64,000 nt of DNA from JAGIBJ01 sp032119595 (GCA_032119595.1 JAUMBQ010000001.1:434001-498000); one strand, 5' to 3'. Counted from the stretch's first letter, positions 50,323-59,619 are shown. Notes: generated from the letters alone by a model not told the origin. Program-made: numbers and translations.

Positions 50323-51360
50323 CTACCGGTCGCGGCGCCCACGCGAATCGGTGGAGGAACCGACCGACACGCGAAGAGTCTTCATGCCCTTGCCGGACAC
50401 GACCACGCGCACGCTGGTGGCGCGACGCCTCAGCTGCACGGTCCCCGCGACGTGGCAGAACGCGCCACGCGGCATGACGCCCAGCTGCTGCTTGGCGACG
50501 TTACGGCGCTTGGCCGTGACGGTGACCTTGACCGCGCCGGGGCACTTCTCGCCCGTGCGCGCAATGAGGCGATCGACTTCAATCCGCTTGGCACCGACCA
50601 GTCGAAGGGAATCGCGTTCGGAGGAGGTGGGGCAGCCGTTCGTCCCGGCGCCAGGCACGTCCCGGCACTGATCGGTCGAGTCCGGGACGGCGTCCCGGTC
50701 AGTGTCGAACGTCGTGATCACGCCGGCCTGCGGCGCCGGAGCGACCTGCCCTGGGTTGGTCGGCGGTGGTGTCCCGATGAAGGCCACCACGGAGTCGAAC
50801 ACGGTCGCCGGGATCGGCTCGCCTTGGTTATCGATGCCGAGGAGTTCCACCCGGGTGCACGACCAGGTTGCCGCCTCCAGGAGCCGATCTGAATCGGAGG
50901 TGATCGTGACCTGGGTGCCGCTTGAGACCTTGGTGGCCTTGCCACCTACCTCCGTCCGGGCCGAGATGGCGAAGGCCGCCTCGGGCGACGTCGCGACGGA
51001 GTTCAGGTGGGCGACGCCTTGCTGCTCCTCACCGGTGATGCATTCCCCGGAGCGCCGGAATCCCAGTGCCACGTGGATGTAGGCCTGCGCCGTGCTGGGA
51101 TCTGAGGCGAACGTGAGGGCGGCCTTGAAGACGCCAGCCTCCCGGTCCTGGGTGACGGTCGCGGCCACGAGGTCGATGCCGACGGTCCCGACGGCGTCTC
51201 CAGCCGGGTCTTGAAGGTCGAAGATGAGTGGCGGCGTGGGCTCGTCGGAGTCGGAGTCGGAGTCGGAGGCGCTGGCCGGAGCCGCGGCGCACGCGAGCGA
51301 CGCAGCGATCACAGGAGCCCACGCGCCGACCCGGCGAAGGCGTTGACGGAGTGCGCTCAT
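50323..51360 (-). CDS. Secreted protein with thrombospondin-3-like calcium motif (copy 2)
   Basis: 345 aa from the ATG at 51360; signal peptide (APVIAASLACAAAPASA). An Asp/Ser spacer leads into a beta domain opening LIFDLQDPAGDAVGT, then TFDTDRDAVPDSTDQCRDVPG, a thrombospondin type 3 calcium repeat, then a C-terminal region beginning LRLVGAKRIEVDRLIART, with ECP-like KCPGAVKVTV and GAFCHVAGTVQLRRR. It closely follows a paralogue at 51486 with the same order. Function unknown; extracellular. Confidence 0.7.
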   Translation of the reverse strand: MSALRQRLRRVGAWAPVIAASLACAAAPASASDSDSDSDEPTPPLIFDLQDPAGDAVGTVGIDLVAATVTQDREAGVFKAALTFASDPSTAQAYIHVALGFRRSGECITGEEQQGVAHLNSVATSPEAAFAISARTEVGGKATKVSSGTQVTITSDSDRLLEAATWSCTRVELLGIDNQGEPIPATVFDSVVAFIGTPPPTNPGQVAPAPQAGVITTFDTDRDAVPDSTDQCRDVPGAGTNGCPTSSERDSLRLVGAKRIEVDRLIARTGEKCPGAVKVTVTAKRRNVAKQQLGVMPRGAFCHVAGTVQLRRRATSVRVVVSGKGMKTLRVSVGSSTDSRGRRDR

Positions 51361-51485
51361 ACTCGACACATTCCTAAGCTCGGCAGCTTGGTGCCCCGCC
51401 ATAAGCGATTCGCGGCGTTTGTGCTCAAATGCTCGACTTCTTGGCCACCCCGACCGGTCGGATGCGCCGTTTGGGCCGCCTTTTC

Positions 51486-52502
51486 CTAGCGCTTGATGCT
51501 CTTGGCCGTGCCACCCATGCCGGTCGCCTTGGCCACCACACGGACCTTCGCCCGGCGAACCTTCAGCCGCACGACGCCCTGAACTCGGCAGAACGCCCCG
51601 TACTGATCGACCGTGAACGTGCCCTTGCCGATGGTCTTCCCTTTGGACGTCACGACGATCGTGACCTTCGCCGGGCACTCCGCGGCGACGCGCGCCACGA
51701 GGCGATCAACGACGACGCGCTTGGCGCCGAGCCGAAGTTCGCTCGCGGGCATCACGGACGGGCACCCGTTTGCCAGCGCGCCGGGCGCCTGGGGGCACAC
51801 GTCAGCGCTATCGGGGTTGCCGTCGCGGTCAGCGTCGGGCTCGGTCGTCGTGACCTTGATCGGCGGCTTGAGGGCGTCGGCGCCTGGCGTCGTGGCGCCA
51901 GGCGTGGTCGCGTCAGGTGTCGTGCCGGCCACGCTTGCGAGCGCTGCGGCGTCGTCTGCGATCTCGCCCCCCTCGGGCGTGTCGCGCGCGATCACCGCAT
52001 AGACGCAATCGAGCGGCAGGTTCACAAGCTCCGCGTTGGCCGGCGACGAGAAGGTAATCGCATTGCCGGACTTCTTCATCTCGGCGGGCCCAGTGAGGTC
52101 GCCCTTGGTGGCGTAGTTGTACTGCGGGGCCCACGGTGAGTCGCCGATGTTCAGCAGGTAGAACTGCATGAACGGAAGCTGGTTGGTTTCGTCCGGGTTG
52201 GAATAGGCACACACCCCGTTCGTGGCGGTACCAATGCTCATGCTCACGACGCCCTGGCCCAGTGCCGCAGCGGTCTCGACCGTGACGCTCATGCTCCCGG
52301 TCGACGCGTCGTACGTGCCCGACAGCGCCACGAAGTCATGCCCCGCGGTGCCCTTGTTGTCGCCCTTGGGGTCGGTAGTGGAGAACGAGACGACCGCAGC
52401 GTGCGCCGTCGCGGCGAAGGCGAGGCCAGCCGCGGCGGCGACCAGACCGGTGCGGACGCGGCGTTTACGCGACGAGTTCAGGGGAAGGACGGGACGGAAC
52501 AT
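51486..52502 (-). CDS. Secreted protein with thrombospondin-3-like calcium motif (copy 1)
   Basis: 338 aa from the ATG at 52502 with GGGGAAG upstream; an ATG at 52529 is possible. Signal peptide (TGLVAAAAGLAFAATAHA). An N-terminal beta domain (SFSTTDPKGDNKGTAGHDFV), a Thr/Pro/Ala linker, then TEPDADRDGNPDSADVCPQAPG, a calcium-binding type 3 repeat, and the C-terminal LRLGAKRVVVDRLVARVAAECP with GAFCRVQGVVRLKVRR. Tandem paralogue of the gene at 50323, same strand. Extracellular, function unknown. Confidence 0.7.
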   Translation of the reverse strand: MFRPVLPLNSSRKRRVRTGLVAAAAGLAFAATAHAAVVSFSTTDPKGDNKGTAGHDFVALSGTYDASTGSMSVTVETAAALGQGVVSMSIGTATNGVCAYSNPDETNQLPFMQFYLLNIGDSPWAPQYNYATKGDLTGPAEMKKSGNAITFSSPANAELVNLPLDCVYAVIARDTPEGGEIADDAAALASVAGTTPDATTPGATTPGADALKPPIKVTTTEPDADRDGNPDSADVCPQAPGALANGCPSVMPASELRLGAKRVVVDRLVARVAAECPAKVTIVVTSKGKTIGKGTFTVDQYGAFCRVQGVVRLKVRRAKVRVVAKATGMGGTAKSIKR

Positions 52503-52659
52503 CTGCACAGCTTCCCCGTTTGTCGGCATTCATGCCACCGGCCGACAGTGGCGGACGCGCCCGGCCGCCCCAAATGGCTTCGCGGAGTCCGCCGACGTGG
52601 TCCGCCACCCGGGCCCGTGGGAAGTCCGCGCGGGGCTGGGGCGGTAGCGTTCGCAGCCC

Positions 52660-54024
52660 GTGCCTGAGCCTGAGCCCACCTCCCCCTCCGACGCCCCGCT
52701 CGTGGCCGACGCCACGGCCCTGCTGCAGGGGTTGGTGCGCTTCAACACCGTCAATCCGCCTGGTGACGAGGAGGTTGCGCAGCGCTGGCTCGCGACCCGC
52801 CTTCAGCAAGCCGGTTTCCAGGTGCAACTCCTGGAGGCGGTCGCCGGGCGCCCGAACCTGATCGCCGAACTCGGCCCCGAGGGGCACGACCGCCTCGGCG
52901 CCCCCACCGAAGGCCCAATCGTGACGCTGCTCTCGCATGTCGACACGGTGCTCGCCGACGCCGCGAGCTGGCAGCACGATCCGTGGAGCGGCGATATCGA
53001 CGACGACGGCATCCTCTGGGGACGCGGCGCGATCGACATGAAGTCGCAGACCGCGGCCGAGGTGGCCGCTGCGTGTGCCTTGGCGGAGAGCGGCTGGCGT
53101 CCGCGTTCCGGGCTACTGCGCGTGGTCGTGGCCGTTGACGAGGAGGTCGGCGGAACGCTCGGCGCCCGCTGGCTTTGCGAGCAGCATCCCGCGCTTGTGA
53201 AGACCGACATCGTGATCAACGAGGGCGGCGGCGCGCCGCTCGTTCTGGGCGACCAGCGGTTCTACGGTCTGGGCGTCGGCGAGAAAGGTGTCTGTCGCTT
53301 CACCGTGCGGACCCATGGCCGGGCCGCCCACGCCTCAACTCCGGGTGTCGGCGTCAATGCGCTCCTGAAGATGGTGCCGGTGCTGCAGCGCCTGGAGACG
53401 ACCGAGCTGCCGATCGACCTCACCGACGCGCCCCGTGCACTGCTCGAGGGGCTGGGGCTGCTGACGGACGGCGTCACCCCCGACGAGGCCGTCGCCGCGC
53501 TGCGCGAGCGCGCCCCCGATCTCGCCCCGCTGGTGGAGCCCATGCTGCGGGTCACGGCCGTGCCGACGATGGCGTCCGCGTCCAGCAAGATCAACGTGAT
53601 CCCCGCTGTCTGCGAGGTGCGCGTCGACTGCCGTATCCCGCCCGGCATGGACGAGGCCGGCGCCCACGCCCGCATCGAAGAGCTCCTCGCGGGCTTGGAG
53701 GTCGAGGTCGAGTACACCGAGACGATCGTCGGCAACGGCTCGCCGCTCGAGGGGCCCGTCGTCGACGCGATCCATGCGTGGCTTGCCGAGCACGACCCGG
53801 ACGCCGCTGGCGTTGTGCCCACGATCCTGCCGGGCTTCACCGACTCCCGCTGGTTCCGCGCGACCTTCCCGGACTGCGCGGCCTACGGGTTCTTCCCGCA
53901 CCGCCACATGCCGCTCACGCAGACCTACCCGCTGATGCACGCCAACGACGAGCGCATCGACCTGCGCGACCTCGCCTTCGCCGCGCGCGCGTACCGCGAC
54001 CTCGTGAAGACCCTGCTGGGGTAG
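52660..54024 (+). CDS. M20 family metallopeptidase/deacylase
   Basis: 454 aa from a GTG. Metal-site motifs: LSHVDTV (His and catalytic Asp), GRGAIDMKSQTA (bridging Asp), VDEEVGGT (catalytic Glu-Glu), and the late His region GFFPHRHMP. The dimerisation/lid domain (GRAAHASTPGVGVNALLKM) is present. The family includes ArgE, DapE and carboxypeptidases; substrate not determined. No signal peptide. The gene converges with the TauE-type exporter at 54046. Confidence 0.88.
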   Translation: MPEPEPTSPSDAPLVADATALLQGLVRFNTVNPPGDEEVAQRWLATRLQQAGFQVQLLEAVAGRPNLIAELGPEGHDRLGAPTEGPIVTLLSHVDTVLADAASWQHDPWSGDIDDDGILWGRGAIDMKSQTAAEVAAACALAESGWRPRSGLLRVVVAVDEEVGGTLGARWLCEQHPALVKTDIVINEGGGAPLVLGDQRFYGLGVGEKGVCRFTVRTHGRAAHASTPGVGVNALLKMVPVLQRLETTELPIDLTDAPRALLEGLGLLTDGVTPDEAVAALRERAPDLAPLVEPMLRVTAVPTMASASSKINVIPAVCEVRVDCRIPPGMDEAGAHARIEELLAGLEVEVEYTETIVGNGSPLEGPVVDAIHAWLAEHDPDAAGVVPTILPGFTDSRWFRATFPDCAAYGFFPHRHMPLTQTYPLMHANDERIDLRDLAFAARAYRDLVKTLLG

Positions 54025-54045
54025 GGCGCACCGGCCCGGCGCCGC

Positions 54046-54882
54046 TCAGTCGAAGACGACGATCTTGACGATCGCGATGGTGCCGATCACCACGATCAGG
54101 CCACGAAGCGCGCCCGGCGGGAGCCTGCGGCCGAGGCGCGCGCCGGCGTAGCCACCCGCGAGCGCGCCGACGGCGATGACGCCGGCCACGGCGAAGTCGA
54201 TCTTGTCCCAGGCGACGAGCATGAAGACGACCGCCGCGACGGCGTTGACCGCGGTCCCGAGGACGTTCTTGAAGCCGTTGAGGCGCTGCAGCGGGTCGGT
54301 CATGAGGACGCTCATCACGCCGATCAGCAACACGCCCTGCGCGGCGCCGAAGTAGCCGCCGTAGACACCCGCGACGAAGATGCCGAACAGCGTGAGCTGC
54401 AGGCGGCGACCGCCGCGGCGGTCGTGCTGCTGGGCAGCGTGATGCTCGATCCCCTCAAGCTCCAGCGCAGAGCGCTCGGCCGCGTCGAGCTCGGCGTGGA
54501 TCGCCGCGAACCGCCGGTTCAGGGCCGGCCCGCTGACGACGAGGACGAGCGCCGCGCCGATCAGGACCGGCACGATCGCAGCGAACGCCGCCTCCGGCAG
54601 CACGAGCAGCAGCAACGCGCCGGTGATCGACCCGGCCACCGAGGCCGGAAGCAGCCGGCGCAACGTCGACCCGTGGCCGGCCAGCTCCTCGCGGTAGCCA
54701 CGGATGCCGCCGACGCCGCCCGCGACCAGGCCCAGCGTGTTCGAAACGTTCGCCACCAGCGGCGGGTACCCAAGGAAGAGCAGCGTCGGGAACGTGATCA
54801 GCGTGCCGGAGCCGACGATCGCGTTGATCGTGCCCGCGCCAAAGCCTGCGACGAGCAGGGCGAGGGCTTCGAGCAGCGACAC
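54046..54882 (-). CDS. TauE/SafE-family sulfite exporter-like membrane protein
   Basis: 278 aa, about eight hydrophobic segments in two repeated halves. LVAGFGAGTINAIVGSGTLITFP near the start and FVAGVYGGYFGAAQGVLL in the second half are the family repeats. A charged cytoplasmic loop of about 40 residues lies in the middle (residues about 115-155). Members export sulfite, sulfoacetate or other organic sulfur/sulfonates. No sulfur-metabolism genes are nearby, so the substrate is open. Confidence 0.85.
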   Translation of the reverse strand: MSLLEALALLVAGFGAGTINAIVGSGTLITFPTLLFLGYPPLVANVSNTLGLVAGGVGGIRGYREELAGHGSTLRRLLPASVAGSITGALLLLVLPEAAFAAIVPVLIGAALVLVVSGPALNRRFAAIHAELDAAERSALELEGIEHHAAQQHDRRGGRRLQLTLFGIFVAGVYGGYFGAAQGVLLIGVMSVLMTDPLQRLNGFKNVLGTAVNAVAAVVFMLVAWDKIDFAVAGVIAVGALAGGYAGARLGRRLPPGALRGLIVVIGTIAIVKIVVFD

Positions 54883-54978
54883 CCGCCGCAGGGTAACCCG
54901 CGGTCGCGGGGCGCCGAGGCGCGCCCCGCGACCGGTCGATCACTGCGCAGCCCCGAGCGTCGTCAGCGGACGTGCTGC

Positions 54979-56499
54979 CTAGAAGAACCCGAGGCAGCCT
55001 GCGGGCGCCGGGTGGCTCCAGTTCTCGCTCGTGGAGCGGCCGTCGGCGTACCGGACCGTCACCTGGACCTTGAGCGCCTGACCGAACGGCTTGACCTCCG
55101 GGATGTACAGGTCCTGGGTCACCGTGCCGCTGTGCGTCACGCCACCCGTCGAGTTCGTGATGCGGTAGGTGACCGAACTCACCGGCGTGCCGTAGTCGTG
55201 GAAGCGAACGTTGAACTGCGACGGCATCGACGGCTGATTGAACGGCCAACCAGCGCCCTTGCAGCCACTGGTGATCGACACGTACTCGCCCGGCGAGGGC
55301 AGGTCCACGCCGCCCGGCAGCGCTTGGCCCGTGGCCGCGGTGGCAAACGCGTAGCCAGCGAGCGCGAAGCGTGCGCCGGCCGAGGCGATCGGGCCGGGCA
55401 GGGCGATGTCGAGCCCGAGATCGGTCACGGCCGACGTGGCGAGGTTGACGCGCTTCAGCGCCTCCCCGTTGGCCTGCTTGACCCACAGGTCAATCGACTG
55501 ATCATCGGGCGTGAGCGCTGAGGTCCGGAACCCGTCGGGGGCGATCGACGCGAGATCGAGCTTGCGCTGTGTGCGGGCGGCGGTGTCGATCACCGTGAGC
55601 TTCGTCGGCTCGGTCGACGGGGCAAACGCCGCGACGGCCCCGGACTCGCTGACCAGCATGCCCGCGTCGGGGTAGGCCGCGCCCAGTGCGATCGTGCCGC
55701 CGGGGGTGATGAGGTCGGCGCCCGAGGCGAAGACCCGGCCGTCGGCACTCGTGGTGAGGTCACCGCGGTCATTGGCGTTGTTCAGGAAGCCAAGCGGCTG
55801 CTTCTCGACGCTGTCGACCTTCACGGTCGTGTTGGCGGCGAGGTCGCGCTTGCCGATCCCGTAGTCGGTCGAGAACAGCGCCGACCTTCCGTCGCGGGTG
55901 ATGAAACCCGTGCCGCCGGGGTAGATCGAGTTGTAGAGCGGCGTGATCAGGCCAATCGCCTGGCCGTCCGGGCCGTTCCAACGGCTCAGAAGGGCGATCT
56001 TCTTGGTGGCCAGGGTGTACGAGTAGAGGTCGTAGTGGTTGTTCACGTCGGCTGACAGCAGGCGCCGGCTCGTGATGAAGCTCATGGTCGACTCATCCGC
56101 CGTGAGCCCCGTGAAGATCGCTTCCTTGCCGCCGATGAGCTGCGTCGAACGGTTCGTGTCAACGTCGCGCCGCCAGATGCCGGTTGCGCTCCCCCAACCC
56201 GGGGTGTTGTAGCCAGCGGAGAAGGTGAAGATCCCCGTGCGGCCGTCGCTGGTGATGGCGTTCGGCTGCGAGTAGCCGCCCTCCAGTGGCGAGGCGCCGC
56301 TAACGCCGTCGGCGCGGCTGACCTGCTCGTAGGCGCGGCCGGCAGACGCCGTGGGGGCAAGGGTCAGGCCCGCGATGAGGGCGGCGATCGCGGAGGCGGC
56401 GACCCGGGTGCCGCGTACCCAGTGAGCACTGGGAATCCGCTCGCCGACCGACGTTGGCGACTTCGAGTGGGACGAGGGATGCGGGGCCATTCGGCTCAT
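54979..56499 (-). CDS. Secreted beta-propeller-like protein
   Basis: 506 aa with a long N-region and signal peptide (VAASAIAALIAGLTLAPTASA). Body made of TolB/WD40-like strand repeats: NAITSDGRTGIFTFSAGY, DESTMSFITSRRLL, TRDGRSALFSTDYG, TTSADGRVFASGADL, LTPDDQSIDLWVKQ. The last 100 residues form a separate beta domain (FNVRFHDYGTPVSSVTYRI) with Cys at TSGCKG and PAGCLGFF. Extracellular; no enzyme motif recognised. Confidence 0.7.
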   Translation of the reverse strand: MSRMAPHPSSHSKSPTSVGERIPSAHWVRGTRVAASAIAALIAGLTLAPTASAGRAYEQVSRADGVSGASPLEGGYSQPNAITSDGRTGIFTFSAGYNTPGWGSATGIWRRDVDTNRSTQLIGGKEAIFTGLTADESTMSFITSRRLLSADVNNHYDLYSYTLATKKIALLSRWNGPDGQAIGLITPLYNSIYPGGTGFITRDGRSALFSTDYGIGKRDLAANTTVKVDSVEKQPLGFLNNANDRGDLTTSADGRVFASGADLITPGGTIALGAAYPDAGMLVSESGAVAAFAPSTEPTKLTVIDTAARTQRKLDLASIAPDGFRTSALTPDDQSIDLWVKQANGEALKRVNLATSAVTDLGLDIALPGPIASAGARFALAGYAFATAATGQALPGGVDLPSPGEYVSITSGCKGAGWPFNQPSMPSQFNVRFHDYGTPVSSVTYRITNSTGGVTHSGTVTQDLYIPEVKPFGQALKVQVTVRYADGRSTSENWSHPAPAGCLGFF

Positions 56500-56620
56500 G
56501 CGGGTGCTCCGGGACGTGGAGATTTGGTCTCAACGATCGTAGCACTACGCCCCGTTGCGCATCTGTTGCGAGGATTGGTGTCTGGCAGCGGCTAGCGCCA
56601 CACCACGTAGACTCGCCCGC

Positions 56621-57034
56621 GTGTTCACCCGCATCGACCACGTTGGCATCGCCGTCGAAGATCTCGACGCCGCAATCGCGCTCTACGACGAGCAGTACGA
56701 CCTCAAACTCGTGCACCGCGAAACCGTCGAGGAGCAAGGCGTCGAAGCTGTGCTGCTGGATGTCGGCGAGAACCACATCGAGCTCATCGCGCCGCTCGGC
56801 CCCGACACGACCGTCGCGAAGTTCATCGCCAAGAACGGTCCCGGGATGCACCACGTCGCCTACCAGGTGGACGACATCGAAGCCGAGATCGCCCGCCTCC
56901 AGGCCACCGGCATCCGCATGATCGACCGCGAACCCCGCACCGGCATCCGCGGGTCGCGCGTCGCCTTCCTTCACCCGAAGAGCACCGCCGGCGTGCTCAC
57001 CGAGCTCACCGAACCCTCAAAGGACCACCACTGA
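56621..57034 (+). CDS. Methylmalonyl-CoA epimerase
   Basis: 137 aa from a GTG (FTRIDHVGIAVEDL); the upstream open frame is not part of the gene. VOC fold with metal ligands His in DHVGIAV, Gln in EEQGVEAVLL, His in GMHHVAYQV and Glu in VLTELTEP. It interconverts the (2R) and (2S) forms of methylmalonyl-CoA between propionyl-CoA carboxylase and methylmalonyl-CoA mutase. The stop overlaps the next ATG (TGATGG). Confidence 0.88.
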   Translation: MFTRIDHVGIAVEDLDAAIALYDEQYDLKLVHRETVEEQGVEAVLLDVGENHIELIAPLGPDTTVAKFIAKNGPGMHHVAYQVDDIEAEIARLQATGIRMIDREPRTGIRGSRVAFLHPKSTAGVLTELTEPSKDHH

Positions 57035-57243
57035 TGGAACGCATCTCGATCGGCTTCGCCGCCGGACAGACCCTCAGCCTCCGCGTCGAGGAGGACGCCC
57101 TCACCGGCCTCCGCAATGCCCTCACCGGGAGCGACCTCTGGTTCGCCCTCGACACCGAGGACGGCCCCGTCAGCCTGCGCCTCGACACGGTTGTCTACCT
57201 GCGCGCCGAGTCTTCCGCAAGCAAGGTCGGCTTCGGGCTCTAG
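57034..57243 (+). CDS. Small DUF3107-like protein
   Basis: 69 aa, overlapping the epimerase stop by one base, so co-translated. MERISIGFAAGQTLSLRVEE and SLRLDTVVYLRAE resemble the DUF3107 pattern (a short beta protein ending in a valine-rich strand), but the match is from memory and weak. Cytoplasmic. It overlaps the facing gene's stop by 4 bp (57240-57243). Confidence 0.55.
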   Translation: MERISIGFAAGQTLSLRVEEDALTGLRNALTGSDLWFALDTEDGPVSLRLDTVVYLRAESSASKVGFGL

Positions 57244-58388
57244 CTCGGTTCTTCCCCGGCGGCGCGGGCCTTCCGCCCGCCGGGGAGGCGGCCGGCCATC
57301 CGGCTGATCGGCACGACGGCGCGGCTGAGGTTCTCGGCGGCTTCCTTCATGCCGAGGACGGTCGATTCGATGCCGTCGAGCGCCGGCGCCAGGCGCGTGA
57401 GCATCTCGCCGATCGAGCTCACCTGAAGCTCGACGGCGTGCACGCGCTCCGGCAGCTCGGGCAGCGCGCTGACCGAAACCGCCAGGCCAGGCAAGGCCTT
57501 GGTGGTGGCGGCGAGTTCTTCGAGCGATGAGGCGACGGCCGCGATCGCGTCGAGCGAGGTGCCGAGGTTGCCGAGGCCACTGAGCGACTCCTCGAGCCCG
57601 CCAAGTTTGCGGAGGGTCTCGTCGAGCGCCGCGATCTTGGCGACGGCGTTGGAGAGGTCCTCGAGGCTGTTGAGCGCTTCGGAGAGGTCGGCGAGCTGAG
57701 CGAGCGGGCCGTCGTCGGCGATGAGGCGTTCGAGGCTGCCGCCGTCGCGCAGGAGTCTGACGAGGCCGCCCTCCTCCTGAACGAGCTGATTGAGCGCGCT
57801 GCCGGGCGTGAGGAGCAGCTCGATCGTGCCGCCGGGCTCGACCACGCGCTCGGCCAGGCCGCCGGGGGCGAAGAGCCGGTCCAGCACGCCGTCCTCCTCG
57901 AGGATGCGGTCGAGCGTCGCGCCTTCGAGCGTGAGTCGGTCGAACGGGCCGCCGGGGGCGAGCAGCCGGTCGAGTGGGCCGCTGTCGAGCAGGAGGCGGT
58001 CGAGGATCCCGTCGTCGCCGACGAGGCGCTCCACGGCGCCGCCAGCGGAGAGCAGCTTGTCGATCGGGCCGCCGTGCGAGAGGGCGCCGCCATCGGAGAG
58101 GAGGCGGTCGAGTGGGCCGCCGTCGGCGAGCACGCGGCCCAGGGGCCGGTCGTAGCCGGTGAGTTCGGCGAGCTGTTCTAGGCGCGAGAGTGGGCCGCTC
58201 GGGTCGCCGAGGAGTGCGAGCTTGTCGAGCGCGCCGCCCTCCTCAAGGATTTCCTCCACGCGCGGACCGAGGCCGTCGGCTCGGCGGATCGGGCCGTCGG
58301 GCGCCGCGAGGTCCCGCGCGACGAGGATCAGCTCCGCCGCAGCGATCGTGGCCCGGGCGGGCAGGAGGGCGAGCGAGAGGAGTCCCAC
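57240..58388 (-). CDS. Decapeptide-repeat protein, membrane-anchored
   Basis: 382 aa from the GTG at 58388; the longer open frame runs under the divergent gene. N-terminal hydrophobic segment (VGLLSLALLPARATIAAAELILVA). From about residue 95 to 245 there are some 14 tandem ten-residue units of the form [G/D/S]-G-x-[L/I/V/F]-[D/E]-[R/K]-[L/I]-[L/I/V]-x-x, for example GGPLDRLLSD, DGILDRLLLD, SGPLDRLLAP, DGVLDRLFAP. The following 100 residues are helical, with heptad-like Leu and Ala spacing. I do not recognise a family; no function assigned. Confidence 0.7.
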   Translation of the reverse strand: MGLLSLALLPARATIAAAELILVARDLAAPDGPIRRADGLGPRVEEILEEGGALDKLALLGDPSGPLSRLEQLAELTGYDRPLGRVLADGGPLDRLLSDGGALSHGGPIDKLLSAGGAVERLVGDDGILDRLLLDSGPLDRLLAPGGPFDRLTLEGATLDRILEEDGVLDRLFAPGGLAERVVEPGGTIELLLTPGSALNQLVQEEGGLVRLLRDGGSLERLIADDGPLAQLADLSEALNSLEDLSNAVAKIAALDETLRKLGGLEESLSGLGNLGTSLDAIAAVASSLEELAATTKALPGLAVSVSALPELPERVHAVELQVSSIGEMLTRLAPALDGIESTVLGMKEAAENLSRAVVPISRMAGRLPGGRKARAAGEEPS

Positions 58389-58455
58389 GCACGCGACGCT
58401 ACCGCGCCGAGGGGCGCTCCGTTCCGGCGCGGCGTCGCGAACTAGGCTCCGGCAA

Positions 58456-58881
58456 ATGCAGCGCCTCGTGTTCGACCAAGATTTCACCCTGCCGGTCGAG
58501 CGGATCTACGACTACCTCGCCGAGCACGAGCACCTCGGCTTGCTCTTCGCACCGATCAGCGTCGAGCGACTGAGCGACGGCACCGATTCGCGCAACGGCG
58601 TCGGCTCCGCACGCACCATGAAGCTCGCCGGCCAGCTCCCGTTCGTCGAGACGGTCACCGAGGCCGTCCCGAACGAGCGCATCGTCTACAAGATCACCAA
58701 GGGCAGCCCGCTCAAGAACCACCGGGGCGTGATGGAGTTCACTTCGCTCCCGAGCGGCGGCAGCCACCTGCACTACGAGATCTCGTTCGCAGGGAAGCTC
58801 CCGGGCGTCGACATCGTCGTTGCCCAGGCGCTGAAGCGCAGCGTCAGCAAGGGCCTGGGGCAGGTCGACGCCAAGGCGTAA
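58456..58881 (+). CDS. SRPBCC family protein
   Basis: 141 aa from the ATG at 58456, beginning MQRLVFDQDFTLPVERIYDY. RMKLAGQLPF-like TMKLAGQLPF, GVMEFTSLP and HYEISFAGKLPG are typical START/polyketide cyclase-like strands enclosing a hydrophobic cavity. The family binds or transforms hydrophobic ligands; this copy is close to the CoxG-like or generic membrane-related type. Divergent from the decapeptide-repeat gene 67 bp away. Confidence 0.75.
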   Translation: MQRLVFDQDFTLPVERIYDYLAEHEHLGLLFAPISVERLSDGTDSRNGVGSARTMKLAGQLPFVETVTEAVPNERIVYKITKGSPLKNHRGVMEFTSLPSGGSHLHYEISFAGKLPGVDIVVAQALKRSVSKGLGQVDAKA

Positions 58882-58954
58882 GCGCCTGGGGTCCGTCCCG
58901 AGCGGGCCGGGCCCTAGTGACGGCCAAGGGTCAACCGAGGCCATCGCGAACGCG

Positions 58955-59215
58955 CTAAGACGACGGTTCTACCTCGAGAAGATCGCCCGGAGTGCACTCG
59001 AGCACGTCGCAGATCGCCGTCAGCGTCGAGAACCGGATCGCACGCGCATGCCCGTTCTTGAGCACCGACAGGTTCACCTGGCTCACCCCCACCTGCCGCG
59101 ACAGCTCGGCCAGCGTCATCCCGCGCGCCGCCAGCACCTCGTCGAGCTTGAGGCGAACCCGGTGGTCGGGGGCGCCGTCGTCGGCTGCGCCGCCCTTCTT
59201 GCGAGCCATCATCAA
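58955..59215 (-). CDS. XRE-family small transcriptional regulator
   Basis: 86 aa. Helix-turn-helix with KLDEVLAARGMTLAELSRQVGVSQVNLSVLKNG and then FSTLTAICDVLECTPGDLLE, a classic Cro/CI-type domain. It pairs with the DUF2975 membrane protein directly upstream: its ATG overlaps that gene's stop (ATGA). This XRE plus DUF2975 pair is a known arrangement, function unknown. Probable autoregulator; repeats at 59988-60021 are candidate sites. Confidence 0.88.
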   Translation of the reverse strand: MMMARKKGGAADDGAPDHRVRLKLDEVLAARGMTLAELSRQVGVSQVNLSVLKNGHARAIRFSTLTAICDVLECTPGDLLEVEPSS

Positions 59216-59619
59216 ATCGTGGCCTCGGCATCTTCCCGAAGCCTGATCCCGAGTCGCCAGATTTCTGCGAACGCCAAGACCATCAGGACGATAGTTATCG
59301 GAGCGACGCCAGGGCCGGCATGCAGGGGATCGAGTGGTGCTCGCTCACCACCAACCGGAGTGGGTCTGTACCGGTCGATCAAGGCGATCTCGAAACGGTG
59401 GATGGCGAACGGGACGACAAATCCACCAAGAGCCACGAACACCGCCAGCATGCGGAGCCAGGCAACATTCTCCGACGCAAATGGCTGTCGCCGGGAGGTG
59501 CGCCGCAGAATTTGCGCGAAGGCATAACCGCCGCCGAGAATCGCCAGGATCTGAGCGATGGCCAGCCCGTAGATGGTGCGAGCCTCACGGGTCGACACCT
59601 TCGGCGCGCGCACGGTCAC
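59212..59619 (-). CDS. DUF2975-family membrane protein (three-helix part)
   Basis: 135 aa from the GTG at 59619, which overlaps the stop of the preceding frame (GTGA). Three hydrophobic segments: IYGLAIAQILAILGGGYAFA, LRMLAVFVALGGFVVPFAI and APITIVLMVLAFAEIW. DUF2975 proteins have four helices; the missing first helix is in the frame at 59616-59939. Either two coupled genes or one gene with a frameshift. Coupled to the XRE gene downstream. Confidence 0.65.
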   Translation of the reverse strand: MTVRAPKVSTREARTIYGLAIAQILAILGGGYAFAQILRRTSRRQPFASENVAWLRMLAVFVALGGFVVPFAIHRFEIALIDRYRPTPVGGERAPLDPLHAGPGVAPITIVLMVLAFAEIWRLGIRLREDAEATI

